A model generated the notes under the pieces. It saw nothing but the letters and a program-made list of their open reading frames with translations, did no database searches and was not told the origin of the DNA. A program made the position numbers and the translations under genes. This document shows, one piece after another, positions 35,172 through 47,094 of a stretch of 64,000 nucleotides of DNA (within the stretch, counting starts at the first letter, position 1; each line of letters opens with the position of its first letter). The stretch spans positions 38,849,158 to 38,913,157 of the forward strand of contig OZ020514.1 in NCBI GenBank assembly GCA_963971425.1. The letters are read 5' to 3'. This DNA is from Bryoerythrophyllum caledonicum. Its lineage: Eukaryota > Streptophyta > Bryopsida > Pottiales > Pottiaceae.

Positions 35172-38100
35172 TCAAGGACGCTTGTGCTTGTACGCATCCT
35201 TGAACTCACACTCTTGGAGAATCAGCTGTAGCTCAGCCATCTCCACATTACGACGAACATCCTCATCATGCTTGAAGACATACGTCTCGTGTGCCTTTTG
35301 GTAACTCAACCAGGCAACCAGCTGCTCTTGACGCTTGCTGGAATTCTCCAAGGCAAACACCGAGCTCGCATCGTGGAGGAAGTTGGTAATTACCATACAC
35401 TCCAAAGTCCTCATATGGCGACTTGGCATCTGTTGCATCTTCGTCCATAGGTGAAACTCGGGCTTGGTCTCGTCAAATCTGTTGACATTTACCACGCACT
35501 TGTATCGCATACACATATGAGACAAAATGTTGCAGAACACTGCAGCTCGAAAACACACAGGATCCGTGTGTTTTCGGTGAATCTCAAAAAAGGCTCGATA
35601 GGAATCACTGCATTCCTAAGGAGAAGAAAAACTCCCTGGAATCTGTGGCCAGTTGTAAGGCACTGTGTCGAGCTTACTCCAGGGCGCCCACTTATAACGC
35701 CGATATCCCTTCAAGGGACACTGGTGGTAGCTCATCGTGATCGCTGCTGGTGGCACCGTTGACCACGCCTGGGATGCCTTGGGATATAGTTGATCCCACT
35801 GTCTCCAGACCTGCGGTGACAAGCCAAAGTCCTCCAACAGCCAATCTATGGCTTGCCATGAGGGAAATGGCACCTCCTCCTCGCTATTAAACAGATTCTC
35901 GTACTCTCCGAGAAATCGTTGCTTGTTCAACGATCCGGTCACTGGTAGTGGCAAGCCTCCCCAGATCGTGTGTCTATAATCTAGAGGGGGTGACATGAAA
36001 GTGGCCATCTGAACCGCATCTGCCACATCCACCGTTTTCTTCTTTGCTCCCTCGATCGCACGCTTAAGTCGGTGGTGAGCTCGGACCTTGGCGTAGAGAT
36101 ACTGTCCCATGGTGATCTCACCCCGCTGAGCCAAGTCCTCGCGCTCTTGGACTTGAGTCATGCATCCCACGAAGGTCTGCTCATTTTGTAATAGCTTCGT
36201 CAGCTTCTCCATCTGGTTCTTCCATTCTCCCAGGTAGTTCGTGGAGAGGGGAACGGTCTTAAGATCAACCTTAGGAATGACTACCATTCGTTGAGCTACA
36301 TCTGGTTGATCATACTGCCTCCGCATCTGCAGCTGCCCCTCCAAGTGCCAATAATATAGTAGCACTGTGGCTCCAATATCATCGATCGGCACCAGCAACT
36401 GTCTGGCGTCCTCCAGCTGAAGGTCTTGCCTCACGATCATCTCGCAGATCAAATTCTGCATGTTGGCGAAGTTCGCCGCTGCGGTCCACAGGTTTTGAAA
36501 TTCCTCCCGGCTCAGCTTGTCTCCAGCGCTCAAGCACATCATGCTGAAACAAGCATTCCTTTGCAACTCGTAAGCTCTGAAGAGTGCAAAGGTTGGCGGA
36601 CTATGTAAGTCCTCACGCCAAATTGCCTCTTGGAGTTTGCTCTTCACTCCTCTATCTGTGGTCGTCTGTGCAGTCAACCGGGCATTAGCTTCGGTGACAT
36701 CTCGTACCTTCTCTTCCAACTCTGCTACCTGTGAAGAGTCTGGCGTAGCTACGGTCGACGCTTCCCTGCTCGCCTGCACCTCTCTCTTCTGTTGTGCTAG
36801 CGATGTCGCCAACTCCTTCACCAGATTCTTCTCAGCGTGATACTGCTCCTTCACCAGCTGGTGTTGAGTCTTAAGACTCTCGATCTCAAGCAGATGTTCT
36901 TCCACTTGTCTCTCCTTCGCAGTGCACAGGTCCTTCCAATGGGCAGCGCTACCGGAAGCTTGCCGGAGCTCTTCTTGCAACGTGTGCCAATCTCGCACCT
37001 GTGCTTCCTTGTCTCCAGCTAGAGCCGAATTCTCCTTCTCCGATTCCGCCTTAAGGTGATGGTACTCCTGCTCCATGTGGCTCAGTTTCTTCTGCAACTC
37101 CTCGCATTGTTGTGCCTTCGTCGTCTGCTCGTTGCACAAAGTCTCCCAGCGCTAAACTTCTTCACTTGTTTGGGCCAACTTCCCTCGCAGTTCACCTCGC
37201 TCCCTGTCCAGCAGCTCTCTAGCTCGCTCTGCTTCCAAGAGTGCCTTCTCTAGCCGGAGCTTCTCGCGTTGGAAGTCCTTCTGCATCTGATCCTTGGCCA
37301 ACAAGATGTCCTTGTTGGTGGCTTGGTATTGAACTACGAGATCATCCTTCTGGATCACCATCAGCTCGAGATTTGCCTTGTTCAACTCCCGAACCTCACC
37401 CTGTTTGGTGCCATCTGCCCCTTGCGATCTCTTCTCTGTTCGCCTGAGAGGAGCTTCATCTTCAGGGTCCTCAATGGTGGCAACCTCGGGAGCAGCGTAC
37501 GGAACAATCTGCTTGGATGGTGTCTTGGACAGCTTCGCTGCTGCTGGTGGACGTGGTTCCTGTCCTGAGGTGATACTCAAGACACCTCCAGTGGAGATCG
37601 GGGGCTTCACCTTCTTCTTCTGCACTTCCGCCAACGGTTTCTTCCCCTTGTCTTTCGCTGGTGCAGGGGCTTCAGGTGACCCTGGCGTCTCCTCTTCTGC
37701 GTCCTCCTTTGCGGGACTGGTCATGTCTTCATCTCCTACGTCTTCTTCTTCTTCAGAAGCCTCGTCCGGTTCCTCTTCTTCCTCCGGTTCCTCCACCATC
37801 TTGCGCAATCTCTTCTTCTTGGAACTCCTCCCTGATTCTTCTTCCACCTCCTGTGCTCCTCCAGCCAAGCTCTTCCTCAGTGGGGGACAGATTGCTGAGA
37901 AGTACGTGGTCCCATGGAAGAAGATGTTGTGGCGGGTATTCTTCCCTGCTAGCTCCAGTCGGAGATGCGCGTACATGATCTTGGACCAATTGAGTCGCTC
38001 TCCATTCCAGCTCTTGTACGCTGCAGCCAATGCGCTGGGTGATAATACCTCCGTTCCATCAAAAGCCATCAAGAGTCGAAGGTTGATAAATTTCAGCCAT

Positions 38101-38504
38101 TCCTTCCACGAAGCCTTGGCCTTCCTGATCGAATATCCCCGTCCCACCTTGGCGTCGTCTGGCCTCTCGAACACCCGACTGAGCTCAGTCTTGGTTAGCA
38201 AAGGCAATCCCACCAGCGTAGGTCCCGTCTTTGGCAAGCTTGGGCAATGCTGCTGGACGACCTCTACGTCGAAGCGAACCACTTCACCGTTGATCAAAAA
38301 TTCGTCTTGTGCGCCTCGCTTGGAGTTCAACATGAAGGCCAGCACTCGCGGTAAATCCGCCTCCGGCCATTGCTGCTCGATGAATTGCAGGAAACCTGCC
38401 TTCTCCAAATTCTTGCGGTTGCCCTCATACACCTTCTTTGGCAACTCCCTCAGCGGAGAAGGATCGATCTCGAAATCCTTCTTCGTCTTCCGTTTCTGGC
38501 TCAT
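35172..38504 (-). pseudogene. Accessory coiled-coil ORF at the env position of the gypsy element
   Basis: One reading frame runs from the ATG at 38504 to a TGA at 35172-35174, interrupted only by TAG at 37152-37154 and 35616-35618 (segments of 450, 511 and 147 codons). Residues 1-220 look globular. They are followed by a nuclear-localisation-like KKKRLRK, a very acidic stretch (EEEEEPDEASEEEED), Lys/Pro linkers and a long coiled coil spanning the first TAG. After it comes a further globular, Trp-rich domain. There is no signal peptide or membrane segment, so it is not an envelope protein. Its architecture matches the ORF at 61072-63038. The position, 1.6 kb after pol on the same strand, matches the extra ORF of Athila/Tat-like elements. 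Function unknown; a nuclear, self-associating role is inference. Confidence 0.75.
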
Positions 38505-40096
38505 CTTGATTTCTCTGTCGCTGTTCTCTTACAACCAACGCCACTCTGTGAATTTGGATTCTCCATTTTGCACCTGTTTTTAGCAAGAAAACAGAGTTCT
38601 TCTCCCTGCAATGTCTACTTCGTTTGCGTAGTCTTCTTCACGCTACAAAACACTCTTAAGACATGCATCTATACTCATAGAATTTCCTTTCATCTGTGCA
38701 GACTTATGTCTGAAGATTACATGCAAAGTGGTTACAATGGTCATGCCGTTTCTTGATTTTCCTTAACAAACTCTTCTGATTTTACTCTCGTAGATAGTTA
38801 TCTGCTCTCAGTAAATTCTATTCCGTTAATTCCGCACCTTGGCAAGGAAGATCAGTTAAATTCTGCGGTCTTAAGCAACCTCATTCACCACGAAATGGCA
38901 TAATTCAACAATCCTCTGTTCTGTGAACTCACATTCAGAATAACTTAACGACGAACTTACCAGCAAAAGTGTGACAACTTCTTCTCCGCTCTTGGTGACA
39001 CCTCGCTTCCCGAATACAGAGCCACCAAACTCACGACTTACAACAATTCTTCACGATACACTCCAACTCTCAACAATGCAACTGTCCTCTCAACTTCTGT
39101 TTCAGCGACCGAACAATGCACTTGTGAATACTCTCTGATGAGCCATAGCCAAGTTTGGCAGCTTGTTTTCTTAACGGCTCATCAAGTTTTGCCACTTGGT
39201 TTTAAGTCCCGTCCCCACTCGTCCTTATCATCACGTTTTTCAAGTCATTGCAATGATCCTTTTGACGTGATTGATTATTGTTCCCTCGAGTGAAGAGTCC
39301 ACTTTTGTCCCTTCCATGGCACTTTAATTTGATCTTTCAACATGATGAGATTTCTCCACTTTATGACAAGGTCGCTTCTCACAGATTTCCTACCAACTTA
39401 ATTATCATTTTTATTTTCTTAAGTTTTTCCACTTTCCATAATTTGCTTCGGCTTACTTCTGTCTTAAGGCATCTCCATGCTTAAGTTTATTATTGTCTCA
39501 CAATTTTACTTTTTAAGATGAACTTCAGGGACAACCCCAGACTTACTGTCTTAGGGTGTCCATTCAAGTTCTTAAGACAACTGGATTTCTGACATCCTCG
39601 CAAATAAGACAACTCAAGTTTTTAAGTCACTTGTGTCTTTAAGACTATTTTGAGTTCTTAAGGCAACTGTAGATTTGACGTCTCTTGAGGGCTTGAAGAC
39701 GGCTTAAGTTCCTTAAAACAGCTGTGTCTTTAAGAGCACTGAAGTTCTTTAAGACAACTGACATGACATCACACTATGACCTTAATTCTGTGACTTAACT
39801 TGAGATGACTTCTTAAGTCCTATTCCTTTATGCAAAATGATTTAGCTCTTAAGAATTTTTATTTTTGAATTTTATTTTTTCAATAATACCTTATGACAAG
39901 GTTTCTCTCAAGAAAGGTTTTTGTGAATATTTTTATGAATGATCATAAATTAACTATGACTTAAAACACAAAATTTTACACTTTCCCTTTGATAGTTTAG
40001 TGTCGTTCCGGACTACTTAAAAATTCTTTCTTAAGATTTTCTTAAAATTTCCTTTAAGTAGGGGTGTAGCCCCCCTCTTTAAAAGGTAACTTGCCC
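38505..40096. other. Spacer between integrase and accessory ORF
   Basis: 1.6 kb with no supported gene. It is rich in CTTAAG-type motifs (39540-39840), as in the LTR. It must contain whatever allows expression of the accessory ORF (an internal promoter or a splice acceptor), but I cannot identify either with confidence. Confidence 0.5.
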
Positions 40097-43075
40097 TCAA
40101 GTTACGTACTTTTTGAGCCTGTAGCCATTATAGCGTGTTGCATGTACATTACCTGCAAAATCTTGTAATTCCACAGAACCATTAGAATAAGATTTAAGTA
40201 TTTTGTATGGTCCAAACCATCTCATTTTAAATTTTCCTGGAAATTTCTGGAATCGACTGTCATAGAGTAAGACTAAATCATTTTCTTTTAGAGTTTTTGG
40301 TTGTAATTTACTATCATAATAAGTTTTCCTTTGTTTTTGTATATCTTCCATATTCATGTAGGCTTGACCTCTAATTTCATCTAGACGTTCTAGATTATCT
40401 AATCTTTCTCTTAGAGATTGTTCATCATCCAATCTTTCAGAAATTGCCACGCGTAGAGAAGGTAATGCCACTTCTATCGGGAGCATAGCTTCCAATCCAT
40501 ATACTAATTGGAAAGGGGTTGCTTTAGTTGTAGTTTTTATTGTACATCTATATGCCCATAATGCATTATTCAACTCATAATCCCAATTAGATGCATTGCC
40601 TTGTAATGTCTTAGTGATAATCTTGCAAAGAATACCATTAGACTTCTCAGTTTGTCCATTAGCTCTAGGGTGATAGGGTGACGACTTACGGTGCTTAATA
40701 AAATACTTTTGCAACATTTTCTCAATAGTATCATTGATGAAATGAGTCCCTCTATCACTTACAATTTCTTTTGGACACCCAAACCTAGTGATGATATGTT
40801 CATAAATGAATTTTGCCACAGTGTCTGCGTCATCATTTCTAGTGGCAAGGGCCTCTACCCACTTAGTCACATATTCGGTTGCAACCAAGATATAGCGTTT
40901 TTGACCCTCACAACTAGGTGGTTTAATTGGACCTACAAAGTCAATTCCCCATTTCTCAAAAGGAATTTGTGCTAAAATTGGTGTTAATGGCATAGCCTTA
41001 GTGGCTGTCGGTTTACCAACTCGCTGGCAAGGATCACATTTTTTAACATAATTAGTGGCATCAGCAAAAAGAGTGGGCCACCAATAGCTTGCTCGCAATG
41101 CTTTTTGAGCTGTAGCCCAGCCCGCAAAATGCCCTCCACAGACATCATCATGACATCCTACTAAAATCATTGACACTTCACTAGGATTTACACATCGTCG
41201 AAGTACATCATCTTTGCCTCTCTTATAGAGAACACCACTAATCAGGGTGTAAGGCAAAGATTGATGGACTAGTTTAGTTTTATCTTTGCTAGTGTATTCA
41301 ATAGGAAAAGTAGCCTTAGTTAAATAGTAGATGATGTCGGCATATTCTTTTGGAATTACATCAAGTACCTCCACACCCTCCTTAACAGAAAAGATGTGTG
41401 CATCTGGAAAGTTATCATCTATGGACTGTGGATTTATTGTCTCACTAAGTCGTGATAAAAAATCTGTATTTTGATGTATTTTCCCTGGTCTGACATTAAT
41501 AATAAAATCAAACTCTTGTAATAGCAAAATCCACCTTGCAATTCGACCACTTAGTTGAGGCTTATTGATCATATACTTCAAAGCATCATGATCAATATGG
41601 AAAGTAAATTTGTAACCCAATAAATAATGTCTATATTTTTTAACAGAGAAGATCATACCAAGACCTTCTCTTTCAGTTAGAGAATAGTTCATTTCTGGGG
41701 CACTCAACTGTCTACTTGCAAAGTAAATTGGTCTATCATGACCTTTGGAATCTTTCTAGCTTAACACACTTCCAATTGCCATATTAGAAGCATCAACATA
41801 TACTTCAAAAGGCTTTGTCCAATCTGGGGGAATTAGAACAGGTGCTTTACTAAGACGACGTTTTAACTTGTTAAAAGCTTTAGTGCAATCATCTGTCCAT
41901 ACCCCCGGTAGTAAAGTTTGTTTTGTTAAGACATTCAAAGGTGCTGCTATAAAAGCAAACTTATAAATAAATCTTCTATAATAACCTGTTGCACCTAGAA
42001 AGCCTTTTAGTCCCGTGAGATGTTTGGGAATTTCCATTTTAATAATAATGTCTACTTTGTCTGGGTCAACCGATATTCCTTCTTTTGAAACAACATGACC
42101 TAATAATTGACCACATACAGTGGCAAACTCAGACTTAGCAGCATTTATGGAGATGCCATACTTTCTACATTGATCAAAACATTTCTTTAAATTTTGTGCA
42201 TGATCTTTCTTAGAACCAAACACACAAAAATCATCTAAAAAGATCTCCATAAATTTTCTAAGATATTTTGTGAAGGCTTGAGTCCTAGCTCTTTGGAATG
42301 TTGCCGGAGCATTGCACAATCCAAATGGCATGACATTATACGCAAAAGTCCCCCAATCTGTGGTGAAAGTGGTCAATGGTCTATCTTCTAGGGCAATCAG
42401 CACTTGATTATAACCCGAGAATCCAGCAAGGAAGGAATAACACTCACGACCCGCTACACCATCTAGGACTGCATCAGAAAATGGTAAAGGAAAGAAATCT
42501 TTCTTAGTGGCTTTATTCAACTGGCAAAAATCCTGACAAATACGGATCTTACCATTCTTTTTAGGTACTATGACAATAGGTGACACCCACTTACTAAATG
42601 GCACGGGATAAATGAAATTACACTCTAGTAATTTATCAATTTCCTCTTTAACCATTAGAGAATACTTTGGGTTCATCCTATATTGCCTTTGCCTAATAGG
42701 TTTAGCATCCGCTTCTAGGATAATTTGATGTTGACAAACATCAGGAGGTATGCCTTTCAAATCTTTATAAGTCCAAGCAAAGGCATCTTTCTCCTTCTTA
42801 AAGAATTCCAACCATTCTTCATATTCTTTAGAACTTAATTCATCATATATTTTAATAGGCTTAGGATCTTCCGTAGTGCCTAAATATATTTCTATAGTAT
42901 TTTTTACTAAAGGTCGAACATTAGGTGTTTTCTTATCACCTAGCAACTCATCCGAGTCTGACACATAAGGAATTTCCTTATCTGACTCTCCCTCAGTAGT
43001 AATGTTAAAAATAGGAGCATTTTGCCATGCTTCAATAGCTGCATCCGAGTCATCAACTTGAACAGGATGGGACAA
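40097..43075 (-). pseudogene. pol: pol: reverse transcriptase, RNase H and integrase
   Basis: Two segments in one frame, 43075-41756 and 41755-40097, are separated by TAG at 41756-41758. RT comes first: KKNGKIRICQDFCQLNKA, then motif A reads SFLAGFSGYNQ, where the family has Asp in place of that Ala, then motif C FLDD. RNase H follows with YVDASNMAIGS, TEREGLGM, HIDHDALKYM and NTDFLSRL. Integrase has the H-H-C-C zinc site (CHDDVCGGHF, CDPCQRVG) and the catalytic D-D-E in GIDFVGP, SDRGTHF and GQTEKSN, then the GPY/F block. It ends with TGA at 40097-40099. The TAG falls at the RT/RNase H hinge. Normally it copies element RNA and inserts the cDNA; loss of the motif A Asp should abolish synthesis. 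Confidence 0.93.
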
Positions 43076-43676
43076 AATACTCTCCAGGACTTAAACCTTT
43101 AAACGTAGGCATGTCCTGGATAATATTAGTATCTTCAGGCTCGGATTTTGAGTTTGGATCAGTAGTCCAATCTGAAGCATCATCTTGAGTCTCACCATGA
43201 TAGTTTGCAGGAAACATGGGAAGAATAATTTTACTTTTGCCCTTCCCAATTGTCAAAGTTCCCTTGCCCCAATCGTCCTTGGCTTTAGCTAATGACAACC
43301 ACGGCCTGCCAAGGAGAATAGGATATGTAGAAATAGACTCACTCACCTTAAAGACAATATAGTCAATTTTATAATCAATTCCACCAATTATTGTATTTAA
43401 TTGTATCAATTTTCCCAAAGGTTTGACTCTACTTTGATCGCCCATTCTTAAAATAATAGGAGTAGGTGCTATGTTAGTTATGCCTAACTCTTCCATAGTA
43501 TCAACACTCATAAGGTTGACACTACTCCCACTATCAATTTGGACTCCTTCAATTAAAGTTCCATCTATAATTACATCGACTGTAGGTGCACCTGGATCTA
43601 GAGAGATATCATGAACGTTCACAATTTCGGGTTGAGATTTACTTGTTTCCTTATTTATTTTTTGTTTAGTTTTTTT
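42854..43676 (-). repeat. Protease block, unit A (823 bp, no LTR)
   Basis: This is the copy next to RT. It matches the other three blocks (for example TTAGGTGTTTTCTTATC at 42921 and 43744) at an offset of 823 bp. It lacks the inserted LTR at its ACCTTTAAACG site (43094) and so shows the pre-insertion state. It carries an extra base relative to the others near 43056-43066, which breaks the frame between protease and RT. Confidence 0.85.
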
Positions 43677-43787
43677 AATAGGCTTAGGATCTTCCGTAAT
43701 GCCTAAATTTATTTCTATAGTATTTTTTACCAAAAGTCGAACATTAGGTGTTTTCTTATCACCTAGCAACTCATCCGAGTCTGACAC
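43053..43787 (-). CDS. Aspartic protease, copy in unit A
   Basis: A 244-codon frame with the retroelement protease active site QIDSGSSVNLMS near residue 78 and the flap/ILG region SISTYPILLGRPWLS. The first 37 residues repeat the linker between protease and RT, a result of the tandem duplication (...DPKPIK joins KTKQK...). It ends in a frameshifted tail (EYFVPSCSS) overlapping the start of pol. The enzyme would cleave the Gag-Pol polyprotein. This is the only protease copy directly adjoining RT. Confidence 0.8.
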   Translation of the reverse strand: MSDSDELLGDKKTPNVRLLVKNTIEINLGITEDPKPIKKTKQKINKETSKSQPEIVNVHDISLDPGAPTVDVIIDGTLIEGVQIDSGSSVNLMSVDTMEELGITNIAPTPIILRMGDQSRVKPLGKLIQLNTIIGGIDYKIDYIVFKVSESISTYPILLGRPWLSLAKAKDDWGKGTLTIGKGKSKIILPMFPANYHGETQDDASDWTTDPNSKSEPEDTNIIQDMPTFKGLSPGEYFVPSCSS

Positions 43788-46700
43788 ATAAGGAATTTCC
43801 TTATCTGACTCTCCCTCAGTAGTAATGTTAAAAATAGGAGCATTTTGTCATGCTTCAATAGCTGCATCCGAGTCATCAACTTGACTAGGAGGGACAAAAT
43901 ACTCTCCAGGACTTAAACCTTTTGTAAGCCCAAAAATAGACCCTCTAAGAGAATCCATTTTTAAACCTACAAGGTCCTATTGTTACACCACTTAAACCAT
44001 TCCTTATGCTTAACTCTGGATAAATTTAAATAGGCCGAGTAATTATTTAATTAATTGTTATGTGATAATTATTATTATCATGTTTTGTTATTATTTATTG
44101 ATATTATTATCATTATTTTTTTGTTTGTTTTAGTTTATTATTTTATTTTATTTTATATTTTATATATATATTTTTTAATTTTTTTGTTTAGGTCGGCTAA
44201 TCAGGCCTGATCCAGATCCTGTTTTGTAGCAGCAACTTCAGCAGCCCTTATCTTTTGATTCGGGACTCCGAATTCAACAAAATTTCCTCTCAAAATGATC
44301 AGCAACTCAATTCCAACTTGAATAAACCACTTAGAACCAAGATCAGCAGGCCAAGGACATAGAAACGATCATCACAAGCATTTTCCATGCACCAACGATC
44401 TCAACACATCATTATGAACCAAAAGACGAACTTGTGCATACAAACAAAATAAATGGGCTGTGAACCGGTTCAGTTCCGGTGGAAGCTATGTGGTCCAAGA
44501 CCTAATTCTGACCCAAATTTACCAGCGCTTCCGCAGGAGATTCAGCCACCAGAAATTAAAAACCTAGCATCGCATGAATACACGCGGCCTAATATTGCCG
44601 TCTGGACTAGCATACCAATACACGAGGGAGAAATCAGGATTCCAAGGAAGGGTCACTCCCTGATTCGAGCAGTCGCGCAGCGCACGCACCGAATCCTCGC
44701 CTCCCACGAAGCAGCCAGCCTCCCACTTCACGCACGAGCTCCTCACAGGTGCCACCCGATCCGCGCACCTCTCGTCCGGATTCAAGAACCCGACCTCGTG
44801 ATTAAAATCAAGGCCGCAGTCTCGCAACCAACCGCTCCGCCTGCACGCGCAGCGCCTTCACCAAAAAAAAAAAAACACCCCCCACATGCCGGATTCTCCA
44901 GCTCGTGCGAGCTCTCCTCTCGCGCACTCAGGTGCGAACACAAAAAAAAAAACAAACCAGCTCTCTCGCGCACAGGAGCCCCTCGCGCGCACCGATGCGC
45001 CTTCCCCAAATTCGGTGCAGACACTCCCCAACACCCACACAGCGCACCACTCCTCGCGGCAGCTCTTCCCAGCTCTCGGTACACTCGAGCACAGACTCCT
45101 CGCTCCTCGCTCGCAGGAGCCAGCCTCCAACCCAACGACAGAACTCGCGCACTCAGGCGCGCACTTAAAAAAAAACGGGCTCCTCCCCAAAAACAGAGCC
45201 CTCCTCTCGCGCACCGACGCGACCTCCGGCTCCAGGAGCGCGTGCTCACAGGCACACACTAAAAAAACCGAAGAGCCTCTTCTCGCGCACAGCAGATGCG
45301 CGTGCTCACAAACACAACACAAAAAAAAAACCCCCCGAGAGCTCCAGCTCTCCGAATCCTCCACTCGATTCCGACGCACACACACAAAAAACAGAAGAGC
45401 CCACGATCCGCACACTCACAGGCGCGTCCCTCGCGCACCGATCCCCGGTGCTCACGAGGAAAAATAAGAAGAAGAAGACCAAAAACAGAGAGCTCCAGCG
45501 CTCTCGCCAGCGACTCAGCCTGACTCGTTTCTCTCTTTTTCCCTTTTTTTTTCTTTTTCTTTTGGTCTTTCTCGATTTTCTTCCCCGACAAGACTGGCTT
45601 AGTTTAAATGAGGCAGCCCATGACCTCTCACAGAAGTGCAGGATTGGCTACTTACAGCCGTGTTTGCATGTTTTTAGTTTATTACTAGCATTAACTCGCC
45701 GCTTTGCTCCTGACAAGCCTCCCTAAAATTAATTCCATGGTGGCAAGAATTGTCATGTGGCATGTGCATGGGGAAGCACACCCAACCACCTTCTTTTCTT
45801 TTCTTCCTCTCCTTTTTTTTCTTTTCCTTTTGATCTTTTAAAGACTATTACACTAGGTCTACTACTATCTACTGATGATTTGCAATTTACTTATAACTTC
45901 AAAAACTAACCACACAGCTGGACTCCCAGCACCCTAATTAGTCTACCTAAATTTTCCTAGCATTTTTGGAGTTCCTTAAGTATTTTTCCCGAGTGGTCAA
46001 ACCGTCGATCAACTAGTCAACCCCTAGAATAAAATAGCAAATCAACTCGGAAAATTCTAGAAATTTTACCACTACTTCTACCTGCTAGGAGACACTCTTC
46101 CAATTTTTTCCCATATTTTTTTACCCATTTCTCAATTTTTGGTCATTTTCCAAGGACTTCCTTCCCATTTTATATCTTTCTCTTCATTTCCATTCCACTT
46201 CCACTACACTTTTAAGTATATTAGTAGGGAGGAGGAAAAAATAGGGAACTTAGTGTCCCATCATGGCACTAGGCCTATTAATCTAGGACTTTGACTCCAA
46301 TAGGTGGGTTGACCACCAATTTAGCTAAAATTTGGTTAATACTATGAAGAAAACTCGAAAAAATGAAGAAAAAAGAGTGAGGGCCCACTTTGGCCACTCA
46401 CACCTTTAAACGTAGGCATGTCCTGGATAACATTAGTATCTTCAGGCTCAGATTCTGAGTTTGGATCAGTAGTCCAATCTGAAGCATCATCTTGAGTCTC
46501 ACCATGATAGTTTGCAGGAAACATGGGAAGAATAATTTTACTTTTGCCCTTCCCAATTGTCAAAGTTCCCTTGCCCCAATCGTCCTTGGCTTTAGCTAAT
46601 GACAACCACGGCCTGCCAAGGAGAATAGGATATGTAGAAATAGACTCACTCACCTTAAAGACAATATAGTCAATTTTATAATCAATTCCACCAATTATTG

Positions 46701-46983
46701 TATTTAATTGTATCAATTTTCCCAAAGGTTTGACTCTACTTTGATCGCCCATTCTTAAAATAATAGGAGTAGGTGCTATGTTAGTTATGCCTAACTCTTC
46801 CATAGTATCAACACTCATAAGGTTGACACTACTCCCACTATCAATTTGGACTCCTTCAATTAAAGTTCCATCTATAATTACATCGACTGTAGGTGCACCT
46901 GGATCTAGAGAGATATCATGAACGTTCACAATTTCGGGTTGAGATTTACTTGTTTCCTTATTTATTTTTTGTTTAGTTTTTTT
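43677..46983 (-). repeat. Compound unit B (protease block plus LTR, 3307 bp)
   Basis: First of three 3307-bp tandem units. It contains the 2480-bp LTR at 43923-46402 with its CCTTT duplication inside an 822-bp protease block (822 + 2480 + 5 = 3307). The TGG codon of the linker (EAWQN in pol) reads TGA here. Confidence 0.93.
43923..46402. mobile_element. Foreign solo LTR, copy 1 (2480 bp)
   Basis: It starts TGTAAGCCC and ends CCACTCACA, flanked by CCTTT at 43918-43922 and 46403-46407. It has no protease, RT or integrase domain. The middle (44690-45500) is GC-rich with CTCGCGCAC repeats broken by A-tracts, which generates long overlapping ORFs on both strands (for example 44453-45262) that I do not consider genes. 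The left end has an AT-rich block at 44040-44180. Orientation of the original element is unknown. Confidence 0.85.
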
Positions 46984-47094
46984 AATAGGCTTAGGATCTT
47001 CCGTAATGCCTAAATTTATTTCTATAGTATTTTTTACCAAAAGTCGAACATTAGGTGTTTTCTTATCACCTAGCAACTCATCCGAGTCTGACAC
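46342..47094 (-). CDS. Aspartic protease, copy in unit B/C
   Basis: 250 codons, same protease domain with IDSGSSVNLMS. It starts with the duplicated linker and ends in about 20 residues read from the inserted LTR (GVSGQSGPSLFFLHF). It has no RT attached. It differs from the unit A copy by NSESEP for NSKSEP and NVIQ for NIIQ. Confidence 0.7.
   Translation of the reverse strand: MSDSDELLGDKKTPNVRLLVKNTIEINLGITEDPKPIKKTKQKINKETSKSQPEIVNVHDISLDPGAPTVDVIIDGTLIEGVQIDSGSSVNLMSVDTMEELGITNIAPTPIILRMGDQSRVKPLGKLIQLNTIIGGIDYKIDYIVFKVSESISTYPILLGRPWLSLAKAKDDWGKGTLTIGKGKSKIILPMFPANYHGETQDDASDWTTDPNSESEPEDTNVIQDMPTFKGVSGQSGPSLFFLHFFEFSS

Noticed and set aside
35172..38504. Envelope gene of an endogenous retrovirus-like element
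   Set aside because: No signal peptide, membrane segment or cysteine-rich surface domain; instead a nuclear-localisation-like motif, acidic tracts and coiled coil.
37378..38583. 401-codon plus-strand ORF opposite the accessory gene
   Set aside because: It is the antisense shadow of the acidic and coiled-coil coding sequence; its poly-Ser stretches mirror the Glu-rich tract.
44453..45467. Long overlapping ORFs on both strands inside the 2.48-kb LTR (also at 47760-48774 and 51067-52081), including 269-, 193-, 185- and 157-codon frames
   Set aside because: They arise from a GC-rich, stop-poor repeat with A-tracts; all six frames are open, composition is extreme (Ser/Arg/Ala/Lys), and no domain is visible. 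They are identical in the three copies only because the DNA was recently duplicated.
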